Of a stretch of 5,779 nt of DNA, positions 1 through 5,331 are shown in pieces (position 1 is the first letter of the stretch; each line of letters opens with the position of its first letter). Source of the stretch: Ignavibacteria bacterium (GTDB lineage: Bacteria; Bacteroidota; Ignavibacteria; Kapaibacteriales; UBA4661); assembly GCA_013298375.1 (NCBI GenBank), contig JAAFHM010000317.1, forward strand, positions 1 to 5,779, written 5' to 3'. The position numbers were made by a program, and so were the translations under genes. The notes below the pieces were generated by a model that was given only the letters and a program-made list of their open reading frames with translations, was not told the origin of the DNA and searched no databases.

Positions 1-25
1 GAAGGTTCGATTCCTTCTCTTACAG
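1..25 (+). tRNA. tRNA-like gene, 3' fragment (cut by window start)
   Basis: Only the T arm and the 3' acceptor strand are inside the window. The T stem is GAAGG (1-5) with CCTTC (13-17) around the loop TTCGATT (6-12). The acceptor strand TCTTACA (18-24) and a G (25) at the discriminator position follow, then CAA, so CCA is not encoded. These bases are identical to the end of the complete tRNA-like gene at 65-180, so this is very probably the end of a tandem copy. Its 5' half, anticodon and identity cannot be seen. The 39 bases between the two copies contain no evident promoter, so the two are probably transcribed together. Confidence 0.5.
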
Positions 26-64
26 CAAACTTCTTCCAACAACGAAGATGTTCTTTTCCAATAC

Positions 65-180
65 TGTAAGATGACGAAACAGGCAGCCGTACCGTCCAGT
101 CTCGACGGTGGAGCAACGCGATAAAGACGCAGCAATGCGTTCCTAAGCCCTCCGTGAAGGTTCGATTCCTTCTCTTACAG
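65..180 (+). tRNA. Unusual type II tRNA-like gene, Leu-like D arm, no valid anticodon
   Basis: The sequence folds into a cloverleaf. The acceptor is TGTAAGA (65-71) with TCTTACA (173-179) and discriminator G180; C64-G180 could add an eighth pair. T8 is present. The D stem is ACG/CGT (74-76, 88-90), with GG at 82-83 and a D arm resembling tRNA-Leu. The anticodon stem is CCGTC/GACGG (92-96, 104-108), and the T arm is at 156-172 with loop TTCGATT. CCA is not encoded. Two things are abnormal. The 7-nt anticodon loop CAGTCTC has A rather than U at position 33 and T at position 37, so the formal anticodon GTC (Asp) is not credible for a type II tRNA. The variable region (109-155) is about 47 nt, against roughly 12-23 in normal Leu/Ser tRNAs, with stems GGAG/CTCC (110-113, 150-153) and AACGC/GCGTT (115-119, 137-141). 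Total length is 116 nt. It could be a decayed tRNA-Leu, a non-decoding tRNA, or a structural RNA mimicking tRNA. Confidence 0.5.
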
Positions 181-191
181 CAACTTCCTTC

Positions 192-227
192 AAAACCGCA
201 CAACAACCTGTTCTGCGGTTTTTTTTT
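192..227 (+). terminator. Intrinsic terminator after the tRNA-like genes
   Basis: AAACCGCA (193-200) pairs with TGCGGTTT (214-221) as an 8-bp stem. The loop can form an extra small AACA/TGTT pairing, and a run of nine T residues (219-227) follows. This is a textbook Rho-independent terminator. It separates the tRNA-like unit from the glycosyltransferase genes, so the latter need their own promoter. Confidence 0.88.
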
Positions 228-290
228 GTCACGTGCCAAAAATACGATAATTTTCCCGTATAGCCCTGTGAAAAAGCCCGACGCTATTTC

Positions 291-298
291 TATCTTTG
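291..298 (+). promoter_or_regulatory. Possible Bacteroidota-type -7 box for the glycosyltransferase genes
   Basis: TATCTTTG matches the TAnnTTTG -7 consensus of Bacteroidota primary sigma factors. It lies 32 nt before the ATG at 331, leaving a leader of about 25 nt. The matching TTG/TTTG element expected about 17-23 bases upstream is poor: only CTGTG (266-270) is at the right distance. The site is supported mainly by its position between the terminator and the first gene. Confidence 0.4.
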
Positions 299-330
299 TT
301 CTTCATCATTGACTTAGCCCCTTTTGTATT

Positions 331-1788
331 ATGAGTTTACCCTTGTTTCGATATACCGTTTGGGGGGTGGCTTTGATTGGTTGTGTTCTTCTTGGCGTAT
401 CAATTCCCAATCATGATTTTTATGTTGATGAAGCATTTATTGGCGAGTATGCATATTTTTTTGCCCGCGATGGTTATGTTCATTCGGCGTTTTGGGAAGG
501 TTTTTTGCGGCAGGATGAATATGTTGTCCTTCATCATCATCTGGCAACATGGAGTGGTGCTGCAATGATCAGGCTTTGGGGCGTTCATCTCTGGTCGGTG
601 CGGCTTGTTTCCTTATTCTCAGGTGCGGCGATAGTGTTTTTAGTATGGCGATTGACCAAACGGCATTGGCAGTGGAACACCGACCAAACAATCAGCGCTA
701 TTGCGGCATTGCTATTGATGCCCTCATTTTTTTATCATGTCCAATGTTTTCGCCCGGAGGTGCAGACGGCAGCCTTTGGGTTTATGAGTTTTTATGCGCT
801 TTTGCTCGTCGTTTTCCGATTGACCAGCTCTGCGGGGAAGCATTGGGTGATGTTGTGCCTGGCGGGTGCGGCGGCGGGTGCGGCAATGTTGACCCATTTG
901 TCGGGCTGTATGTATGCGGGCGCTGGGGCGCTCATGCTTGCAAAAGAGCGCCGATGGATGGATGCGCTCATTTTTTCTTGTTGCGCGATTCTCGTTTTTG
1001 CGCCGTATCCAATTGATGTTCTACTTCATTACGACCTTGCCGTTCTACAAACCTCGCATTCACAGGCACAGGCAAAGTTTTCTTTTTCGTTCGTAACACC
1101 ATTCATCAATCTTTTCAATGAGCAGCAGCGTTTTTTCCGAAAACCGCAATTTATCGTTGTGAGTGTATTTGCTATCGCGCTTGTTGCCTCGACGTGGCGC
1201 AATCCTTCTTCTCCCCGCCAATTCTTGCGTTGGTATTTTGCTGCGCTATTTCTTGTTCTTGGTGTGATGTTGGAGGACAAGCGCGACTACTTTGCGCTGT
1301 ATGCTCCTTGGTTGGCGTTGATTATTGCCGATGCTTTGCCGGATATATTCTTTCAAAGGCGTTTTGTCAAGATTATATGCGCCTGTTGTGCCATAGTTTT
1401 TATTGGTTATGGTCTCTATTTTCAGGGAAAAGACGCAACGTATAAAGAGTCGGTGAGCGCACTGAATAGGGAGATAACACGTACCATTCCCGACGGTGCA
1501 AGATGTCTCGCACCGCTCAACGTCATGTATGAAGAAATTGGGCGGCTACACTGCATTGCATTTTCCCAAGCATTTGCGACGATGGATGGCGACCGACCAA
1601 CAATTACTCTCGGCAGCCTCAAACATTTTTGCGATATTCGTAAGATTGAATACGTCATTATGAACCGATTTGGTGAAGAGCGTGATGTTATTGCTGATGC
1701 CGAAACTCAAGCTATTGCGCTGGATTCAGCCTTTACGACACTCCGCCGCACACCAGATTATTGGCTCTTGCAGCGCCGTCATAATTGA
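331..1788 (+). CDS. GT-C family integral membrane glycosyltransferase (PMT_2/ArnT-like)
   Basis: This 485-residue polytopic membrane protein probably transfers a sugar from a polyprenyl-phosphate donor to an acceptor on the outer face of the inner membrane. About ten or eleven hydrophobic segments fill residues 8-364, and a soluble domain follows (about 366-485). The first outer loop after TM1 carries the acidic pair D33-E34 (YVDEAFIGEYA), as expected of GT-C enzymes. Other family-like features are FRPE at 140-143, LTHLSG at 188-193 region, and EDKRDYFALYAPW around 315-327, resembling the conserved basic/Tyr...Pro loop. The C-terminal domain includes IEYVIMNR, paralleled by PEFVIVQR in the third gene. 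ATG 331 is preceded by the AT-rich TTTTGTATT with no Shine-Dalgarno, and it places TM1 right at the N-terminus. It is the first gene of a four-gene run, 44 nt before a GtrB-like gene that could make its donor. The exact sugar and acceptor cannot be told; the fold assignment is fairly safe. Confidence 0.8.
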   Translation: MSLPLFRYTVWGVALIGCVLLGVSIPNHDFYVDEAFIGEYAYFFARDGYVHSAFWEGFLRQDEYVVLHHHLATWSGAAMIRLWGVHLWSVRLVSLFSGAAIVFLVWRLTKRHWQWNTDQTISAIAALLLMPSFFYHVQCFRPEVQTAAFGFMSFYALLLVVFRLTSSAGKHWVMLCLAGAAAGAAMLTHLSGCMYAGAGALMLAKERRWMDALIFSCCAILVFAPYPIDVLLHYDLAVLQTSHSQAQAKFSFSFVTPFINLFNEQQRFFRKPQFIVVSVFAIALVASTWRNPSSPRQFLRWYFAALFLVLGVMLEDKRDYFALYAPWLALIIADALPDIFFQRRFVKIICACCAIVFIGYGLYFQGKDATYKESVSALNREITRTIPDGARCLAPLNVMYEEIGRLHCIAFSQAFATMDGDRPTITLGSLKHFCDIRKIEYVIMNRFGEERDVIADAETQAIALDSAFTTLRRTPDYWLLQRRHN

Positions 1789-1790
1789 AC

Positions 1791-1804
1791 ACGACGACGA
1801 CGAC
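1791..1804 (+). repeat. Short (ACG)4 trinucleotide run between genes 1 and 2
   Basis: Four ACG units plus AC lie just after the TGA of gene 1, followed by a pyrimidine-rich stretch up to the ATG of gene 2. The run is outside both reading frames. It is a minor simple repeat with no evident function, in a 44-nt gap that has neither a terminator nor a recognisable promoter. Confidence 0.4.
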
Positions 1805-1832
1805 CCAACCCTAACTTTCTTTTTTCGTCTGT

Positions 1833-2786
1833 ATGCCCAAACTTTCTATTATTATCCCCTGTTATTTCAACCAAGATAATATCCCCGTCACCGCACAAAC
1901 ATTGCTTGAAAACGAAAAGGCGTTTGATGCCGATGTCGAATTTGAGTATGTGTTGGTGGATGACGGCTCAAAAGATGCCACCTACGATGCGATTGTGAAT
2001 TTTCACCAGCAAGCACCGACCAAAGTAAAAGCTGTGAAACTGGCTTCCAACGTGGGTTCGCACAATGCTATTCTTGCGGGATTGCATTATGCGACAGGTG
2101 ACGTTTGCGCTATTCTTGCTGCCGATTTGCAAGACCCGCCGGAGCTGATTCCTAAAATGTATAGCTATTGGAAGCAAGGTTTGAAGCTGGTTCTAGCAAA
2201 TCGTACCGACCGCGAAGAGTCCTTCGGGCAGCGCTTTTTCGCCACCACATTCCATGCGCTTATCAAACGTTTGGCGCTGAAAAATGTGCCGGATGGCGGT
2301 TTTGATTTGGTCTTGTTTGACAAAGCCCTCAAAAATGAGATTGTGCGGATGTCCGAAAAAAATACGCACATCTTATATTTACTGGTTTGGTTGGGCTATG
2401 AATACGTGAACATTCCCTACACGCGGCGCAAACGCGATATTGGCGTTTCGCGTTGGACACTCGGCAAAAAAGTGAAACTGCTCATTGACTCCTTTATCGC
2501 GTTTTCGTTTGTTCCTATTCGCGGTATTTCTTTTTTGGGCTTGATTCTTGGGCTTGCGGCATTTGGCTATGGTGGATTTGTTGTACTGGCAAGGCTTTTT
2601 GGCTGGATTCCCTACGTGCAAGGTTGGTCATCGCTGATGGTTGTCTTTATGCTGGTTTCAGCATTTCAGATGATAGCCCTTGGTATTATTGGCGAATACG
2701 TCTGGAGGGCGCTTGATGCCTCGCGTTCACGCCCAAATTTCATTGTCGAAACAACCGTCATTTCCGACAATACCGAACATTCCTAA
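1833..2786 (+). CDS. GT2 polyprenyl-phosphate glycosyltransferase (GtrB/DPM1-like)
   Basis: This 317-residue protein is expected to transfer a hexose from a nucleotide sugar to polyprenyl phosphate on the cytoplasmic face. The GT-A catalytic domain starts at once with LSIIIPCYFNQ (4-14), then VLVDDGSKDAT (40-50) for nucleotide binding, SNVGSHNAILAGL (72-84), and the metal-binding DLQDPPE (98-104), a hallmark of DPM1/GtrB-type enzymes. GVSRWTLGKKVKLLIDS (204-220) is the usual conserved stretch just before the membrane. Two hydrophobic segments (about 232-256 and 264-288) and the end motif IIGEYVWRALDASRSRPNFIVE (285-306 region) match bacterial GtrB/ArnC-like proteins, and the length is typical. 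The start is a PK-rich ATG directly before the first beta strand; upstream is pyrimidine-rich with no Shine-Dalgarno. It lies between two GT-C genes and is the likely donor source for one or both. The sugar (glucose, mannose or another) cannot be read from the sequence. Confidence 0.92.
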   Translation: MPKLSIIIPCYFNQDNIPVTAQTLLENEKAFDADVEFEYVLVDDGSKDATYDAIVNFHQQAPTKVKAVKLASNVGSHNAILAGLHYATGDVCAILAADLQDPPELIPKMYSYWKQGLKLVLANRTDREESFGQRFFATTFHALIKRLALKNVPDGGFDLVLFDKALKNEIVRMSEKNTHILYLLVWLGYEYVNIPYTRRKRDIGVSRWTLGKKVKLLIDSFIAFSFVPIRGISFLGLILGLAAFGYGGFVVLARLFGWIPYVQGWSSLMVVFMLVSAFQMIALGIIGEYVWRALDASRSRPNFIVETTVISDNTEHS

Positions 2787-2790
2787 AGGA
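2785..2790 (+). promoter_or_regulatory. Shine-Dalgarno of gene 3 overlapping the stop of gene 2
   Basis: AAAGGA overlaps the TAA stop (2784-2786) of the GtrB-like gene and sits seven bases before the ATG at 2798. It is the only clear ribosome binding site among the five genes, and the 11-nt gap suggests translational coupling between the two. Confidence 0.65.
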
Positions 2791-2797
2791 TATTTTC

Positions 2798-4450
2798 ATG
2801 TTTCAACGCACACATTGGATAGCCATTGGCATTATTACTCTTCTCTCGCTTTTTACGCTTCTCACGCTTGGTCAGCGCTCGGTTGCAGCCGACGAATTTT
2901 CGATGTTCTGGGCAGCAGAAAAGTCCGTGAGTACAATACTCCAACTCTATTTTTCGCCGTTTGAAAACAACCCCGCCGGATGCGCGATTGTGCAACATAG
3001 CTGGGGCAGTATTTTCGGTTTTAGCGATGAATCCTTGCGTATTCTTTCGCTACTTTTCGTTTGGGGAGCGCTTGTTTACTTATGGAAATTGACGAATCTT
3101 TATGCAAACGCTACTAGCGCTACGCTCCGACTAACGGTATTTAGTCTTGCTGCCACAACGCCTGTCGTCTGGATGGCAGCAAACTTTGCGCGGTATCAAG
3201 CAATGGTCATAATGCTGGGCTTGGCGGCACTTTATTACTATGTGCTTTGGTATAAATTGCAAGAAAACAAGCAACAAGAAAGCAAGCAACAGAGCGCTTA
3301 CCGCTACTTGTTGCTGTATGCTGTATTGACAGGTTTATCATTTTATTTTCATTATTTGTCCGCCGCCGTTTTTGCGGTGAGTGCGGGGCTGCATTATCTC
3401 TCAACGGTGCGTGGGCGCTCTTTGCGACAGGTCAGTATTTGGGCAGCTTCGCAGGTGTTTATTCTTGTGCTGATTATCCCAATTATCATCCTGATTCTCA
3501 GCACCTATTCGCAAATGGATTTAGGTACAAGCTCGCTAGCTGCGACAAATATCAAAAAACCGCTTGCTGCGGTGTTGTTTTTTGGAGCAACAGTTTTTGG
3601 TTTGATGAATGGCTTTGCCGTTGCGCCATGGACAGTTTGGGTGGTTGTGCCAATGGCGTGTATTCTCGTCTATTTGAGTATTCTTGCCGTGCGCTCGGAA
3701 GCAATCGCCCGCAACCGTTTTGCTCTCTTTTTTCTTGGCTTCCCGCTTGTGTTTATGTCGCTTGCGGTGGTGAAAATGTATCCGCCGTTACAATTTTACC
3801 TCATTCCTTCGGTGCAGCGTGTGGGCTTTTTAGCGCCGCTTTTCTGGTTGATTGCGGGGCTGGGCATAACGCGCATTGCGAATGTACGCCTCCGCAATGC
3901 TGTTGTGGCAGTGGCAATCACTTGTAATCTCTATGCCATCGGAACATGGAATTTGAACATTGTTGCCACGCAGCAAACCCCGCCTGTGCGCGAGGTACGA
4001 GATTTTGTGCGCTCCAAGACGCAGAATCTCACACAACTCACAATTGCCCACCCTTTCGGCTATCGCTATGGCATGGAAAGTGTTGGCTCGTCCACGCCCG
4101 GTTCGGGAACGGCGGTAAATCGGTATCTTCCGGGTGCAGCTGATATTTTTTGGCGCGAGACTGATATGACGGCAGAGGTTGGGATTGATTCGTGCAAGCG
4201 TATGGCGGCGACTTCCACGCCGGAGTTTGTTATTGTCCAACGCAATCGCCTTCATATCAACGCCGATAATCTTTCTGCCGCACTCCTGCAAAGCGGCTAT
4301 GAACTTGAAGCGGAAATGCCTTTGCAGCGCCAAACCGCATTTGATGTGTGGTTCAAAGCGCAAATGCTGAAATTGCCGATTGCGGGTTTCAAGGAAGATG
4401 CGGCTCCGCAGCCCTATCTCTATACGGTTCGCTATTTTAGAAAGCAGTAA
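2798..4450 (+). CDS. GT-C family integral membrane glycosyltransferase (PMT_2-like), second copy
   Basis: This 550-residue protein is a second, divergent membrane glycosyltransferase of the GT-C type. It has TM1 at about 6-24, then the acidic pair D32-E33 (VAADEFSMFW) in the first outer loop, and about eleven or twelve membrane segments in all up to residue 385. NFARYQAM (129-136) matches the aRxYal-like motif and SFYFHYLSA (181-189) the tyrosine/HYL-type motif common in PMT_2-like proteins. A polar loop at 153-170 (QENKQ then QESKQ) is a small duplication. Residues from about 390 to 550 form a soluble domain with PEFVIVQRNR, analogous to the IEYVIMNR part of the first gene. The ATG is supported by AAAGGA seven bases upstream, and the gene follows the GtrB-like gene by 11 nt. 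The likely role is sugar transfer from a polyprenyl-phosphate sugar on the periplasmic side. The acceptor is unknown, and overall identity to gene 1 looks low. Confidence 0.8.
   Translation: MFQRTHWIAIGIITLLSLFTLLTLGQRSVAADEFSMFWAAEKSVSTILQLYFSPFENNPAGCAIVQHSWGSIFGFSDESLRILSLLFVWGALVYLWKLTNLYANATSATLRLTVFSLAATTPVVWMAANFARYQAMVIMLGLAALYYYVLWYKLQENKQQESKQQSAYRYLLLYAVLTGLSFYFHYLSAAVFAVSAGLHYLSTVRGRSLRQVSIWAASQVFILVLIIPIIILILSTYSQMDLGTSSLAATNIKKPLAAVLFFGATVFGLMNGFAVAPWTVWVVVPMACILVYLSILAVRSEAIARNRFALFFLGFPLVFMSLAVVKMYPPLQFYLIPSVQRVGFLAPLFWLIAGLGITRIANVRLRNAVVAVAITCNLYAIGTWNLNIVATQQTPPVREVRDFVRSKTQNLTQLTIAHPFGYRYGMESVGSSTPGSGTAVNRYLPGAADIFWRETDMTAEVGIDSCKRMAATSTPEFVIVQRNRLHINADNLSAALLQSGYELEAEMPLQRQTAFDVWFKAQMLKLPIAGFKEDAAPQPYLYTVRYFRKQ
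3260..3289 (+). repeat. In-frame 15-bp tandem duplication inside gene 3
   Basis: Two adjacent 15-base units, CAAGAAAACAAGCAA and CAAGAAAGCAAGCAA, differ by one base. They start on a codon boundary and encode QENKQ and QESKQ (residues 155-164). The unit length is a multiple of three, so copy number changes would not break the frame. It lies in a hydrophilic loop between predicted membrane segments, where length variation should be tolerated. Confidence 0.8.
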
Positions 4451-4457
4451 ACTACCA

Positions 4458-4478
4458 ATGATAAATGACAAATGACCA
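4458..4478 (+). repeat. Three 7-bp tandem units carrying ATGs at the start of gene 4
   Basis: ATGATAA, ATGACAA and ATGACCA follow each other without gap. Because the unit is 7 bases, each ATG lies in a different frame. The first reaches TGA after five codons, the second (4465) opens the long frame, and the third reaches TGA after eight codons. Gain or loss of a unit would keep an ATG but change which one has the best context and upstream distance. Confidence 0.6.
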
Positions 4479-5121
4479 ATCCACCAAGCAAACCATGACC
4501 ACACCAGAACTTCTCGAATACATCCACCGACGCATGGAACAACCGCCGACAATGGTTCATGCTATTGTCAGCATACCCGACGAAATTTTTTGGAAAATCA
4601 CACCGGAACAAGCAAAAGCGCTAGCGGAAGCATTCGGCACGACGGTATTTTTGCGATTACCGGAATCGGAAATAAAATTTTTTGAATGGCTACGCCGCAC
4701 CGAACCTGCGGTGTGGGAAGACCTTTGGGGTATGGATATACCCGATGGCGAAAGTGACGAACCCTATTTGGTCGGAATGGGATTGCTGCCGGAAATGGTT
4801 CAAGAAGCCCGTGGATTCCCAATTTGCGATTTAACGACGCAGTCCAATTTTTACTTTTCCATCAAAAATTTCAACGCAGAAGAAATCAAACCCATGATTG
4901 ATGCTATCATGTACCGCATGGAAAACAAGGTGGATGTCTCGCCGAAAGAACTCTTTCTGATGGAAGTGCGCCGTGCGGGAATAGACGTGTGGCGGTTTTC
5001 ATATTTTTACCGTATTCCTGTTGAGGATGTCAAACGCATTGTCGCGGAACTTGTTGAGGATGGTGTCTTGCGGTATGCGTCCTCGCGTGAGGATATGTCG
5101 GAGTTTTTGGAGTGGGAGTGA
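4465..5121 (+). CDS. Hypothetical soluble acidic protein, possible C-terminal winged helix
   Basis: I do not recognise this 218-residue protein. It has no signal peptide or membrane segment and is rich in Glu and Asp, so it should be cytoplasmic. The middle part (31-90) reads as alternating strands and helices with KITPEQAKALAEAFG (44-58) and many Trp/Phe residues (FFEWLRRTEPAVWEDLW, 72-88). The C-terminal part (159-205) looks like three helices and a short wing: SPKELFLMEVRRAG, DVWRFSYFYRIP, then VEDVKRIVAELVEDGVLRY. This is the pattern of a winged helix, but it is an inference from appearance only. The start is uncertain: ATG 4465 gives MTNDQSTKQT..., while Met11 (ATG 4495, MTTPELLEYI) starts nearer the first helix. 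Neither has a Shine-Dalgarno. It begins 14 nt after gene 3 and is probably in the same transcript, but nothing ties it to glycosylation. It could be regulatory or an unrelated passenger. Confidence 0.75.
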   Translation: MTNDQSTKQTMTTPELLEYIHRRMEQPPTMVHAIVSIPDEIFWKITPEQAKALAEAFGTTVFLRLPESEIKFFEWLRRTEPAVWEDLWGMDIPDGESDEPYLVGMGLLPEMVQEARGFPICDLTTQSNFYFSIKNFNAEEIKPMIDAIMYRMENKVDVSPKELFLMEVRRAGIDVWRFSYFYRIPVEDVKRIVAELVEDGVLRYASSREDMSEFLEWE

Positions 5122-5211
5122 GATGGGTGTCGCGTTCTAAAAAAGATTGGCAACCTTATTTGGGCTAAGAATTGCTAGAATCCGCCATTTCTGCTCACAA
5201 AGCTATTCAGA

Positions 5212-5244
5212 ACAACGGCATGACTTTTGGTCATAGAAAGTTGT
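5212..5244. promoter_or_regulatory. Two-part inverted repeat upstream of the gene 5 promoter
   Basis: ACAAC (5212-5216) pairs with GTTGT (5240-5244), and inside it ATGAC (5220-5224) pairs with GTCAT (5230-5234) around a TTTTG loop. An internal loop of 3 and 5 bases separates the stems. There is no T run directly after it, so it is a poor intrinsic terminator. It ends 15 bases before the TTG of the promoter, where a regulator-binding dyad could sit. Both readings are tentative. Confidence 0.4.
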
Positions 5245-5259
5245 GACTCTATTCTTCTT

Positions 5260-5288
5260 TTGCAATTTGCTATAATCCTGTATATTTG
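5260..5288 (+). promoter_or_regulatory. Bacteroidota-type promoter of gene 5 (TTG-N18-TAnnTTTG)
   Basis: TTG (5260-5262, within TTTTG) and TATATTTG (5281-5288) are separated by 18 bases. This fits the TTG-N17-23-TAnnTTTG consensus known from Bacteroidota. Transcription would start near 5295, giving a leader of about 37 nt to the ATG at 5332. A sigma70-like TATAAT is embedded at 5271-5276, but it lacks a TTGACA-like box at the usual 16-18 bases. Confidence 0.6.
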
Positions 5289-5331
5289 TATAACTGGTGG
5301 ATCGTAGAAACCATTGTTGTCAATGCTTATT

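Larger units (their letters stand above)
1..183 (+). repeat. Direct repeat pair covering the tRNA-like 3' ends
   Basis: Bases 1-28 are repeated without change at 156-183, a period of 155. The repeat covers the T arm, the 3' acceptor strand, the discriminator and the following CAA. The flanks then diverge but stay similar in style (ACTTCTTCC against CTTCCTTC). This fits tandem duplication of a tRNA-like gene. A duplicated tRNA 3' end from an integration event is an alternative, but no integrase is visible and only 155 bases separate the copies. Confidence 0.8.
5122..5331. other. Intergenic region, 210 bases, between gene 4 and gene 5
   Basis: No open frame of note and no RNA gene are seen. 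The left part (5122-5210) shows nothing I can name: AT-rich runs and no convincing terminator after gene 4. The right part holds a two-part hairpin (5212-5244) and the promoter elements of the downstream gene (5260-5288). Confidence 0.6.

Noticed and set aside
32..56. Small hairpin TCTTC/GAAGA followed by TTCTTTT as a terminator between the two tRNA-like copies
   Set aside because: The stem has only five pairs with few GC pairs and the T tract is broken. It is too weak to call.
74..83. Bacterial Y RNA (YrlA-type) with a Ro-binding GNCGAA-like motif
   Set aside because: GACGAA is present, but the following bases do not complete the motif. The acceptor stem closes as in an ordinary tRNA instead of forming a separate long stem, and no Ro60 gene is in the window.
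64..180. Selenocysteine tRNA, because an 8-bp acceptor (CTGTAAGA/TCTTACAG) can form and the variable arm is long
   Set aside because: There is no UCA anticodon, the D stem is only 3 bp rather than the long one of tRNA-Sec, and no selenium genes are seen.
65..180. tRNA interrupted by a group I intron
   Set aside because: The extra bases lie in the variable region, not the anticodon loop, and an insert of about 30 bases is far too short for a self-splicing intron.
242..261. Inverted repeat ATACG/CGTAT before gene 1 as an operator
   Set aside because: Five-base arms with a ten-base gap in AT-rich DNA are expected by chance.
549..1016. Open frame of 155 codons on the + strand inside gene 1
   Set aside because: Rich in Cys, Gly and Ala without family motifs. 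It is a shifted-frame shadow of the GT-C gene, whose own frame carries all conserved features.
3439..3927. Open frame of 162 codons on the + strand inside gene 3
   Set aside because: Cys-rich shifted-frame shadow of the second GT-C gene; no sign of a frameshift in gene 3 that would make it real.
3830..4552. Long open frame of 240 codons on the minus strand inside gene 3 and the start of gene 4
   Set aside because: It lies antisense to a well-supported membrane protein, has no recognisable motifs or start context, and its composition is what the reverse complement of the overlying gene gives.
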